Source: Magnolia sinica
Taxonomy: Eukaryota; Streptophyta; Magnoliopsida; Magnoliales; Magnoliaceae
Assembly (NCBI RefSeq): GCF_029962835.1
Contig: NC_080578.1
Location: 56,909,001-56,973,000 of the forward strand
Length of the DNA stretch: 64,000 nt
Reading direction: 5' to 3'
A program made the translations under genes and the position numbers. Below, piece after piece: positions 54,708 through 64,000 of this stretch. Numbering within the stretch: the stretch's first letter is position 1; each line of letters starts with the position of its first letter. The notes below the pieces were generated by a model. That model had not been told where the DNA came from and did not search any database. It saw nothing but the letters and a program-made list of their open reading frames with translations.

Positions 54708-55718
54708 ATGCTGCCTAGACGAGGCATGAGAGGTACCCGTGGTACCCAAGTGACCCGAGCGCATCCTGCTCTACCTCCTAAGGATCCTGTTCCTGAGGTT
54801 CTCATTCCACCTCCAGTTACTCCCGTTCCCCCGCCTGAGCCTGTTGTACCTATGCCAGAGGCCCCCACAGTTCCTATGCCTCCAGCTGAGGCCAGTACAG
54901 CCCCTACATTCCCTACCATAGTCGTTGGAGCAGAGCAGTAGTAGCAGATTCTGCAGGCTACCATAGCCATCCTCTAGGGACAGGGCAGACGTCAAGTGGA
55001 GACTCCAGAACAGACAAAGAAGGTGCGCGCGAGCGCTCTTCTATGAGACTTTCGTCAGCATGATCCCCCGCGATTCTGGCGTGAGCCAGACCCTACAACA
55101 ACTAAGTTATGGTGCTCTGAGGTGGAGAAGATTTTCGGCACCATGCGATGCATAACTCAACATCGAGTCCCTTTGGTGGTATTCCTTCTTTAGGGAGAGG
55201 TTCAACATTGGTGGGCATCGGTTTCCCAAGTGGCTGGGCCAGATTTTGTGTGGACTTAGGAGGACTTCATAGACCAGTTCGACCAGAAGTTCTTCTCCGA
55301 GCATGTTCAGCAGCAGCGTGCATTAGAGTTTGAGATGCTTGTCCAGGGGGACATGACCGTGTCACAGCATGAGGCACGTTTCGTCGCATTATCCAAATTT
55401 GTGACTTATCTTGTGAATGATGAGAGGCGGAAGGGCCACCATTTTGTGAATGACTTGCGTCTCGCCCTCAGGAGTCGTGTGGTCGGACACCTGCTTACGA
55501 TGGTAAACCAAGTTGTTTAGAGGGCCTTGGTCTACGAGGATGATTGGGCCACCATGCAAAGGAGCCGTGACCAGGGAGGAGACTATAAGAGGAAGGCAAC
55601 CTCTAGTAGCTCCCGTCAGCAGCAGCCCATCAGCGTATGACTCGCCTAGGATTTTGAGCACCAACAGTACATCCAGTATCATCTTCGGGACCATTCACAG
55701 GTGTTTTCTTTGGTTGTG
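54708..55718 (+). pseudogene. G8 Gag, interrupted by G7
   Basis: ATG at 54708 opens a Pro-rich N-terminus ('LPRRGMRGTRGTQVTRAHPA'). The gag domain in the same frame includes 'DFIDQFDQKFFSEHVQQQRA', 'LEFEMLVQGDMTVSQHEARF' and 'LRLALRSRVVGHLLTMVNQV'. Several TAG/TGA stops lie along it, for example at 54939 and 55518, mostly where Gln or Trp fits. G7 inserted within the CCHC knuckle; the remainder is at 61979. Confidence 0.83.
55714..55718. repeat. Target site duplication TTGTG, left copy (G7)
   Basis: TTGTG precedes TGTAACGCCC and recurs at 61974-61978. Confidence 0.92.
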
Positions 55719-56175
55719 TGTAACGCCCTGAAATTCGGGGGTCGAGCATAACTCAGCTCCCGAGTTCCAAAACATCACTTATGCAACATATTTAATGATG
55801 AATGTATGTTGACTGTATTAGTGCATAAAACATGGAATAGATTAAGCCAAAACACAAATATGATTCAGGGATAAGTGAATAAAGCAAGCGGAAGACTTAT
55901 AGCAAAATATGTGTACAAGTACAAATCCCTGAATTACATATACAAGCCAGATCGTATGAAAGTGTTTGGTAACAAAATTATAAGTATCCATTACATCGTT
56001 TCAGTTCCCAAAATAATCCCAGAGATCCCGCGCAACAGACCCAGGCTCGCTAGAACCCGTCTGAAAATGGCATATAGGAGAAGGCAGCCTCATCGTCATC
56101 CAGCTCCCGCTCTGCCTCAGACGTCGCATCCACATCTGCAACATCAGAGCCTAAGATAGAGTCTGGTGGGTGTGT
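55719..56175 (-). repeat. G7 3' LTR remnant
   Basis: It matches the first 457 bp (plus reading) of the G3 LTR, TGTAACGCCCTGAAATTC through 'tctggtgggtgtgtaa', then jumps into pol. Confidence 0.92.
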
Positions 56176-56520
56176 AAAGAAATGGGCGCCGCACCAGGCA
56201 TAAGATCGATAGCAAAATCAATCTCACGCTGAGGAGGTAATCCAGGAATCGACTCAAACACATCTTCAAACTCCTGAACTACCTGTGTACTAACCAACGC
56301 CGATTCGGCCGAACTCTCCAACAGAGAAGAATAAAAATCAATACGAAGAGGGTAACTGACCTGAACTGGGAAAGTAACAGTCTCGCCCTCAGGTCCATGG
56401 ATCGTCACTGATCTCGTTTCACAATCAATCTCAGCTTGCACCCTCGTGAGCCAATCCATACCCATAATAACATCGTAGTGATAAAGCGGTACGACTAGCA
56501 AATCAACACGGATCGATCCA
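56176..56520 (-). pseudogene. G7 protease-RT linker fragment
   Basis: The minus-strand frame equals G3 27296-26950: '[20 protein letters not shown]', '[20 protein letters not shown]' and '[20 protein letters not shown]'. The protease active site and RT core are absent. Both ends are deletion joints. Confidence 0.92.
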
Positions 56521-56783
56521 CTCAACAACACAGCACAACTCCAAAGGCAAATAACATGCATTCCATTAATCAAAATCGTCGTAATACAAGTAGTGCAGCA
56601 ATACATGAATCACGACTAGGAAAGCATGAAAACAACAACATCTAACACTTCAACAACCACAGCAACTACAGCCACCACAAACAACTATAACAATTACACA
56701 ACTACAACACTCCAACTACAAGCCAACAACGGCCACACACAGAAAGAAAACACAAACAAAGCAAAAGACGGCCACGACGACAG

Positions 56784-58073
56784 CTACTCGTCGGAATCAG
56801 GAGATGGAGGCGGAGCACCCTTATCCTGCAAGCAACACAGGATAGACTTCAGAGTCCGAGACATCTTCTTAAACTTATGTTTAACAAGGCCTCGGAGATC
56901 AACCATATCCTAGCGTAAAGCAGCTTGCCCTTCTTCAACCCGTGTAAGACGGGCATCCCTAACAATCTGCTCTGCACCCTGCTCTGGCGCCACAGGAGGA
57001 GAGCTATCACTCGAATCCTGTGCCTCATCTCCCTCCTCGTCTTGCTCTGTTTCTTCCTCAGACTCCGCACCACCTTCAGCATAACTCTCATCATCACTGC
57101 TCTCAGACTCAGCCTCACCCTCTGAGGCAAGCCGACCAGAACCAACCTCCATCAGCTTGAGAGTCCTCAAATTGATATGACGAACAGGAACCGGCTTCTC
57201 AACTCCAAGCCTATAGCCAAACTCATGTGCGATCTTACAAATGAGGCGGCCAAAGGGAAGCGACTCGGTCCTTCTACTCGAACGAGCGATGAGAATAATC
57301 TGGCGTAGTACGTATGTCAGCACACACAACTTCGCTTCCTGCCCCACCTGATATAGAAAATCCACCATCAGGCGCGTACACTCGTTGCGGTTGCTCCACC
57401 TTGGATATACATTAAACGTAAAGATGTGGTGAAGCAAACGGAAGTCGTCCGTCATGTGAGAAGCCAAAAGACTCCTATTCAGCTGTCATACAACCAGACG
57501 ACCACACAAGGATCGGGTGCGACGATCCCTCTCGCGCACACTGTCCACATTCTTCTCGCTGGCATGCACTTCCCCAAGTGGCACCTTCAAGAGTCGGGAT
57601 ATCAAAGCAACATTGACAATACCAACTCGACCGCTACCACAGGGAATCTTGAACTGCAGAGGATCCAGCGAAGGCTCCAGAATGTTGGCATAAAAGGCCC
57701 GAACAGTGCTAGCATTCGCGCGATACTCGCCTTCAAACAAGGGACCCCAACCAGCCCCTTTTAGGCTCTCCAACAAGAAGAACTCACCAAAGAGTCGCGG
57801 GTCAACATGAGCCTCAAAAAGGACTCTACGCCCTTCATAGACTCCATGCGACAATTCCGCCAACAAAGTCCTACTGACGGGAGCTCGAGGATCGAGGTCT
57901 CGCTTCGTCTGGAACTCAACCGTGGCGGACGTGCTAGCGGCGGCTCCTCTCGGCCTCCGTGCACGGGTTGGGCGGCTCGGCCCGGCTTCTTCCACGGGCG
58001 CTCTCTTCTTCTCCATCAAGGAAAGAAGGGAAGAAATGAAAAAGATGGTCGTCACAATCTCAAAGAGGGCCAT
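56784..58073 (-). pseudogene. G7 extra ORF1
   Basis: Minus-strand start 'MALFEIVTTIFFISSLLSLM' (58073); end 'PPPSPDSDE' with TAG at 56786-56784. One frame with two stops: TGA near 57488-57486, where G3 has Trp, and TAG near 56912-56910, where G3 has Gln. It keeps the Gln that is a stop in G3 ('VDFLYQVGQEAKLC'). It is otherwise colinear with G3 ORF1, including 'FTFNVYPRWSNRNECTR', the acidic linker and 'DARLTRVEEGQAALR'. It is the only gene left complete in length in G7. Function unknown. Confidence 0.8.
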
Positions 58074-58864
58074 GAGAAATGAGAGAAAGAGAGAAATAGG
58101 AAGATGGTGAAGCTTCGACACAACTATTAGCCAAATAGGAATTGTAAGGACTCAAATGAGAAGGAAAGAAGGAAAAATCAGCAATGGAAAGGAAGATTTG
58201 AAGATGGGGTGATGGGTTTGCACGAAAAATGGAGGAAGATGAAGATTGGGGAAAGATTTGAGAGGATTTGGAGAGGTTTTGGAAGAAAGGGAGAACTTGA
58301 GAGTGGGTTTTGTGAAGGAAATAGGTAAAAGAAAAAGATATAAGGGTGAAACCGTGGAGGGGTGGGCCACACAAGGCCTATGGACGATCGGCCCGCGTCG
58401 GCCCGGCCCGCCTGGCCCGGCGATGGCATTGCCGGTCTCTGGATAGTCCGGCGATGCCTCGCCGATTTGGCAAGTCCCTCCTGGTTCCCCTTGGTATGAA
58501 TGATGTGGTTCCCCCCCTGGGCCCCACAGAAAATGCCCCGATCGGCCCCTTGCATAGTTTGATGCCTATCGGGTCATTCTGACAGAAATCTGGTGTAAAT
58601 AGCGATTTCTAGAAGGTTTAAAGGTGAAAAAGGGAAAGGTAGACCGTCTAAACTCATTAATAGAGGGTCTGGGAAAGGTTTCGGGTCGCTGTGTGTGATC
58701 AGGTAAGAGTACAGACTCGATCTCGGTGAAGGTTTTCAAGAATCTTTCCCCGATAGAAACTACGAAGCACAAACACAAAGCGATGATAGACCCGCAACCA
58801 AATACACTAAAGTGGTGACAACGTGCGTTGTGTGGCCATAACCTAGGTCCGGTTTAATCCAGAT
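58074..58864 (-). other. G7 leader
   Basis: 790 bp, non-coding, similar to 30385-31198 of G3, including a GC-rich block (58380-58560) with the CCGGCGATG...CATTGCCGG inverted repeat, here with one mismatched pair. Confidence 0.7.
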
Positions 58865-58879
58865 CATGCTCTCATACCA
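58865..58879 (-). other. G7 primer binding site
   Basis: Minus-strand TGGTATGAGAGCATG lies three bases from the 5' LTR. Confidence 0.82.
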
Positions 58880-58882
58880 ACT

Positions 58883-61800
58883 TGTAATGCCCTGAAATTC
58901 GGGGGTCGAGCATAACTCAGCTCCCGAGTTCCAAAACATCACTTATGCAACATATTTAATGATGAATGTATGTTGACTGTATTAGTGCATAAAACATGGA
59001 ATAGATTAAGCCAAAACACAAATATGATTCAGGGATAAGTAAATAAAGCAAGCGGAAGACTTATAGCAAAATATGTGTACAAGTGCAAATCCCTGAATTA
59101 CATATACAAGCCAGATCGTATGAAAGTGTTTGGTAACAAAATTATAAGTATCCATTACATCATTTCAGTTCCCAAAATAATCCCAAAGATCCTGTGCAAC
59201 AGACCCAGGCTCGCTAGAACCCGTCTGAAAACTGCATATAGGAGAAGGCAGCCTCATCGTCATCCAGCTCCCGCTCTGCCTCAGACGTCGCATCCACATC
59301 TGCAACATCAGGGCCTAAGACAGAGTCTGGTGGGTGTTTAACACCGCCCTAGAAATGTGGGAGTGAGTGATCAACTCAGTGGAACAATAAGGCACTGGTT
59401 AACATGTTATCAGTTCAATCAAACAGTAATGATAAAGCAGGACAATTAAATAAATCCTAAGTACTCTTGTTAATGCAAGTATCAATGCGGTATGATGCGT
59501 GCCCTCATACGTACACCCTCAGCGTCTTCATCTTACGTTACGCATGACATCGCCTCAAAGTGCGCCACATCTACAAAGCACATGCAAATGCGGTGCATGG
59601 ATATGATTACCAAGTTGTTATTAGTCCGTTTCACACAACAGGATTGGGAAGCTAAGATACCTTCCTCATATCACCATCCAAACAGTGATCCATACTAGGG
59701 TCGTCAATCCTAAACATCTTATACGATCATATATTTGAGGTCGTAACAAAGGGCTCGTCACCAATCAATGCACGCCTTTCATGCCTTTACTACCACAGAT
59801 CGGCTCGTCACCTCCTTGCGGTATCTAGGTATACTCGAGGTCACTACAAAGGGCTCGTCACCAATCAATGTAGGCCGACAGCACGAATATAGTGTCCCAT
59901 ACCACCATAATCGGCTCACGAGTTTAGTTGCTCACTGGTCACTACGGGGAGGCTCGTCACCCCAGCGTAGGCCGACAGCTCGACCACGGTGTCCCATACC
60001 ACCATGTCCGGCTCATGAGTCTTAGCGGATCAAGTACCATAGTTAATAGGATGTCACTGGTAAGTTCGGTACCCTAGATTCAAGCAGCAGCGTCCATACA
60101 TGGTTAACATACATCGGACGATCGGGTTATTTGAGGAACTCGACTAGCACGAGCGCACGTTGAGTTGAGCGACATAGAGTGCGCAAACACTCCGCGTGGC
60201 CAAACCACTGCCGACAACTCTAATACGACTCGGGTTCGTCTAATACGTCCTACGTGGCGAAAGCAATCTCAACCACGCATATAGGGTCAATTACCGATTT
60301 CCTGGACTAATGCATAGTTCCAACCACTTTACACTACTACAGATATTCATGTGGAATGTAAGACAGTAATGGAACAACAACTCAAATCATGGTACACCAG
60401 CACTTGAAGAATATCAACTTAACATAAATGAGAGCATAGGTAATGCTTGAATTTAAATAACTTGGAATGTAACTGCATAAAGGAAATCATGCGCATCAAT
60501 AGGAGTATTGAGAATCACTTCTCAATGCCCACAATTAGTGTAATCAGTTACACTTAGATCATTCATGCATTTCTACAAACACTTAGCATACATGGAACAA
60601 CATACATGAAGTATGTTGAAATACATGCACTTAGGCAATTCCTTTTACTAAGGAGTTGTCATACATGCATCTAGCATACATACATGACAAATAATCATGA
60701 CAAACACAAGTGCATATTTTATACGTATACGGTACTTTATAAATACACATAGAATACACAAATCTCACCATAGCACATGCATATCAGGAAAGCAATGTAA
60801 ACATAACATTTGACATGTGAAATCTCATCCATAACAAGAATAAATCACTAACTGGTGTTGAAAGCCTTGAAAACCATAACCTATACACTTAAAGTCCTCA
60901 CCTTAAGCGAAGAAAGAACCACCGAACTGATTTAGACGAGTTGTCTTCGTCAACGGCGTTAGAATACCCTAGAACAAAGATGGAAATGAGATACAACAAC
61001 ACCAAGTCTAATCTAAGCTCTAACACAGGTTAGGGTTAGGTTAACTTACCCCAAAAGAACTCAGAACCGTCAGAAGAACGATTCAAAGTGAAGATTCAAA
61101 GATGAAGAAGAACAAGGAAGAATCCAAGATGATTCACCGACTTATCTCTCTCACTTTCTCTCTCTTTTCCACTCTCTTTCCAAGCTAGGGTTAGAGAAAA
61201 TCGTATGGAAAAGAGAGCTAGGGTTTAAGGACTATAAATAGGCCTATTCTTGACGAAAATAACCCCAGGGACAAGGTATACTTAGGTTATAACCAAAGTA
61301 AGCGTTTCTCGATCCAACGAAGCACTTCTGGTGGGCCTATAACCATGAAAGGTCGAACTTAAGCTCACTGACCATGGATCTAGGTCAGGCTGAGTTTTCG
61401 TACCAACCGGCTCTTCAGATCAGCCGTGGCGGACCACACTCAATTCAACGGTCACGGAAACTCGATCAGGTCCACAAGCACTAGGATATGCCTGGGCCAA
61501 CTATCCTGATCAGAAGATGAAATTGGGTCAGAATCCAACGGTCAGATGGCTTAAAATCGTCGCGCAAGCGACACGACTCAGATTTCATAAAAAGCTTAAT
61601 AAATTCCAACCGTTCTCACACTCTTCACTCCGAACTCAATCAAATCGACCCAGAACATCGGATCGACTTGATTTTTGAGGTGAAGATCAAGCCCAACTCG
61701 ATGACCGTAATAGCCTAAGATCATCGCCATCGGACTTTCGACGCGCGGTCCAGGTCCGATCCAGGTCTTCCAAAAATTTCCCAGAACAACTGGATTTAGC

Positions 61801-61973
61801 GATGGATCCCAGGTTTCAGAGTAACGTAGCGCTCACTAATCTACACGTTTAGAGCCATGCAGATATAATTTAAAGTGATTGATGTGAATTTCACAAGCAA
61901 TCGAGTAAAGCGCTAATTACCCAAAAATAACTACTTAAGGAAAGATTAGCACAAAAATTCCAAGGTTGTTACA
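58883..61973 (-). repeat. G7 5' LTR
   Basis: 3091 bp, homologous end to end with the G3 LTRs. TATA (CTATAAATAG in plus reading at 61232-61241) and telo-box (61218-61226) are kept for the minus strand. The plus-reading right end is GGTTGTTACA. Confidence 0.94.
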
Positions 61974-61978
61974 TTGTG
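61974..61978. repeat. Target site duplication TTGTG, right copy (G7)
   Basis: It matches 55714-55718, and G8 gag codons resume here. Confidence 0.92.
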
Positions 61979-62571
61979 GTAGGGCGGGACATCGTAGGGT
62001 TGAGTGTTCCCATCCTCAACAGCAGTAGGAACCGAGGGCACCACAATTGCCGCCTCATCAGCCTCTACAATAGCAACAGCAGTGACCACAACACCAGCCT
62101 CCGAGGCCTCCCCCATAGTAGCAGAGGTAGCAGATTAGGCAGCAATAGCAGCAGAGACCGTATAGGGGACAGACACCTCCCCCACTGGCCCAGGGCAGAT
62201 TTTATGCCACTCAGCCGGACCCTCAGTCATCAGGAGGGGTAGTCGAGGGTATTTTTCCTGTTTCCGCTTGCATTGCACATGTGTTGTTTGATTCTGGAGC
62301 ATCTCATTCTTTTGTAGCCAAGGAATTCTGTCAATCAACTGGTTTACCATTGGAGTCCGCTCATGAGGCTTTATTGGTATTTACTCCCTTGGGGAAGACT
62401 ATAGTATTGGGCCGATTTTGCTCGTCTTGCCCCGTTCTGATTGGGGATATCTTTCTGCCTGTAGATTTATTTATGTTGCCGGTGTCTGAGTTTGATGTTA
62501 TCCTGGGCATGGATTGGCTCGCCATGTACCACGCCGTATTGGACTGCTCTACAAGGATAGTCACGTTCTGA
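61979..62571 (+). pseudogene. G8 zinc-knuckle end, linker and aspartic protease
   Basis: The first codons complete a CCHC knuckle ('GRAGHRRVEC' reads on from the G7 joint). A Gln-rich linker with many TAG stops (CAG-derived) follows. The protease is open from 62281: 'LFDSGASHSFVAKEFCQSTG' has an intact Asp-Ser-Gly, and 'EFDVILGMDWLAMYHAVLDC' gives the conserved C-terminal part. The frame ends in TGA at 62569-62571. Unlike G2 and G3, the catalytic triplet is intact. Confidence 0.87.
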
Positions 62572-63400
62572 ATACCCGGCTTCTCACTGCTCCAGTTCGT
62601 TGTCAAGCCCAGAGGACAACCGTTATTTAGTTTGATGGCATGTGTAGTAGAGGAGTCAGTGGCTGTAAGCATCAATCAGTTGTCGATTGTCTGTGATTTC
62701 CCCGATGTGTTCCAGGAGATTTTGGGGTTGCTGTCGCGCTAGTAGATTGAGTTCTAGATTGATCTTGTGCCCGGTACCATGCTTATCTCGAAGGCCCCAT
62801 ATCGTATGACACTAATGAAGTTATAGGAACTGCAAGAGCAGTTGGATGAGTTACAGGAGTTAGGCTTTATCCATTCAAGCAATTCGCTATGGGGAGCCCT
62901 TGTACTATTTGTGAAAAAGAAGGATGGCTTGTTGAGGCTCAGCATTGATTATCGTGAGCACAACCAAGTCACGATCAAGAACAAATACTTACTATCGAGG
63001 ATCGACGATTTATTTGATCAGCTGTAGGGTGCATAGTTCTTTTTGAAGATTGACCCGTGGTCCAGCTATCATCAAATTCAGGTATGAGAGGAGGACATCT
63101 TGAAGATAGCCTTCTGAACACACTACAGTCATTTTGAGTTTCAAGTCATGTCCTTTGGATTGACAAATACGCCTACCGTCTTTATGCAGTTGATGAACGA
63201 GGTCTTCTGGCCTTACCTCAATCAATTTGTTGTGGTCTTCATCATTGACATTCTGATCTATTTAAGGATCCATGAGGACCACGAGCAACATTTGCAGACC
63301 CTCTATGCCCACCAGCTCTATGCGAAGCTGAAGAAGAACGAGTTCTGGCAGGAGGAGGCGAAGTTCCTCGGTCACGTAGTGACAAGGGAGGGTGTCCTGT
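62572..63400 (+). pseudogene. G8 reverse transcriptase
   Basis: Same frame as the protease. It reads '[20 protein letters not shown]', '[20 protein letters not shown]', '[15 protein letters not shown]', '[20 protein letters not shown]' and '[10 protein letters not shown]', where the usual Ile-Asp-Asp is Ile-Ile-Asp, so one catalytic Asp is lost. Stops occur at several Trp- or Gln-type positions (for example 63027 and 63088). '[16 protein letters not shown]' closes the thumb before a frame change at 63398. Confidence 0.88.
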
Positions 63401-64000
63401 AGACCTATTGAAGATTGATGTAGTGCGTCAGTGGGGCCAACCCACGAACTTGTCCGAGATCCATAGTTTTCTTGGTCTTGCGGGATAATATCAGCAATTT
63501 ATTGAGGGATTCTCCCGCATTGCAACACCGCTGACCAGGTTGACTCAGAAGGGCGCCGAGTTCGTCTAGAGTGACGCCTGTGAGAAGGCATTTATAGAGT
63601 TGAAGGACTACCTCACGTCCGCTCCTATTATCACTCTTCCCTCTGGGAGTGATGAATTTGTTGTTTTTACTAATGCCTCGAGAGTTGGATTGGGTGCTAT
63701 CCTGATGCAGCACGGGAAACCAGTGGCTTATGCATCACTCTAGCTTAATGTCCATGAGCAGAACTACCCCACACATAATCTGGAGTTAGCAGCAGTTGTC
63801 TTTGCACTTAAGGTATGTAGACACTATCTTTATGGGGTTAGGTTTGAGCTCTTCTCTGACCACAAGAGCTTGAAGTATTTATTTTCTTAGTCAGAGTTGA
63901 ATGTGAGACAGAGGCGCTGGATGGAGCTCCTGAAGGACTACAATTTTGATCTTTAGTACCACCCGGGCAAGGCGAATGTGGTGGCAGATGCGCTCAGTCG
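63399..64000 (+). pseudogene. G8 RNase H, incomplete at window edge
   Basis: Shifted frame after RT. It reads 'RQWGQPTNLSEIHSFLGLAG', then 'DEFVVFTNASRVGLGAILMQ' (Asp-Ala-Ser changed to Asn-Ala-Ser), '[19 protein letters not shown]', '[15 protein letters not shown]' and 'YHPGKANVVADALS' at the window end. Several stops (TAG) replace Gln and Trp codons. Confidence 0.86.

Larger units (their letters stand above)
55719..61973 (-). mobile_element. Internally deleted chromovirus G7, close relative of G3
   Basis: Both ends and the TSD TTGTG are present, but the element is only 6.26 kb. It keeps the outer 457 bp of the 3' LTR, a protease-RT fragment, ORF1, the leader, the primer site and a full 5' LTR. 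Gag, RT, RNase H and integrase are missing. Two deletion joints lie at about 56176 and 56520. Confidence 0.92.
51467..64000 (+). mobile_element. Tekay-like Ty3/gypsy element G8, runs off the window
   Basis: Plus-strand element: 5' LTR (51467-54531), primer site, gag (54708-55718), then G7, then the rest of the zinc knuckle, protease, RT and RNase H to the window edge. Order and sequences match chromovirus relatives; integrase and any chromodomain lie outside. Many stops show that it is older than G7. Confidence 0.88.

Noticed and set aside
1..64000. Host protein-coding genes, tRNA or rRNA genes
   Set aside because: Every coding region with recognisable motifs belongs to an LTR retrotransposon, and every long gap is an LTR or leader. 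I found no tRNA- or rRNA-like sequence beyond the primer binding sites.

Overview
The window is plant nuclear DNA, most likely heterochromatin of a large angiosperm genome. It consists entirely of nested LTR retrotransposons; I see no host gene, tRNA, rRNA or organelle DNA. Plant origin is inferred from the families: a Sirevirus-like Ty1/copia element primed by initiator tRNA-Met, an Athila-like Ty3/gypsy element primed by a tRNA-Asp-like site, and Tekay/Del-like Ty3/gypsy elements with a C-terminal chromodomain. The species cannot be named from the sequence.

Layout. (1) An old Athila-like element (A) lies on the minus strand from the left edge to about 47029. Its pieces are a 3' LTR part (1-656), integrase (789-1646), RNase H/RT (1647-2922), the protease-RT linker (13868-14326), protease (43222-43456), gag (44697-45355), a primer site (45831-45848) and a 5' LTR (45854-47029). 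(2) A young Sirevirus-like copia element (C1, 2928-13862, plus) sits in A's RT start, with 5-bp target duplications ATGTC. (3) A degenerate chromovirus (G2, 14327-43216, minus, TSD GTGGG) sits in A's protease region. G2 contains a solo copia LTR (14797-17060, TSD GTTTT) in its 3' LTR and a younger relative (G3, 21056-34306, minus, TSD CACTA) in its integrase. (4) From 47030 to 51465 are stacked fragments: a truncated copia LTR plus gag (C5), a gypsy LTR fragment, and a Sirevirus-like LTR plus gag (C6). (5) C6 gag is cut by a plus-strand Tekay-like element (G8, 51467 to beyond 64000). G8's own gag zinc knuckle is cut by an internally deleted chromovirus (G7, 55719-61973, minus, TSD TTGTG).

How the genes work together. 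Each element encodes Gag (particle), protease, RT/RNase H (cDNA synthesis from a tRNA primer) and integrase. The chromoviruses add a chromodomain that is thought to target heterochromatin, consistent with their landing in other retroelements. C1 is nearly intact: gag-pol is one reading frame with two stop codons, and its LTRs differ by about 25 substitutions in about 2 kb by hand count. G3 has the next best coding regions. Many of the stops fall where relatives have Trp, Gln or Arg codons, as expected from C-to-T decay of methylated DNA.

Two observations stand out. First, an array of the palindromic octamer GACYAGTC, spaced mostly exactly 21 bp, lies upstream of the TATA box in the Sirevirus-like LTRs and also in the unrelated Athila-like LTR. 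Second, the extra ORF downstream of pol in C1 and the extra ORF upstream of gag in G2, G3 and G7 appear to be the same protein family with the same architecture, carried by two retrotransposon superfamilies at opposite ends of the element.
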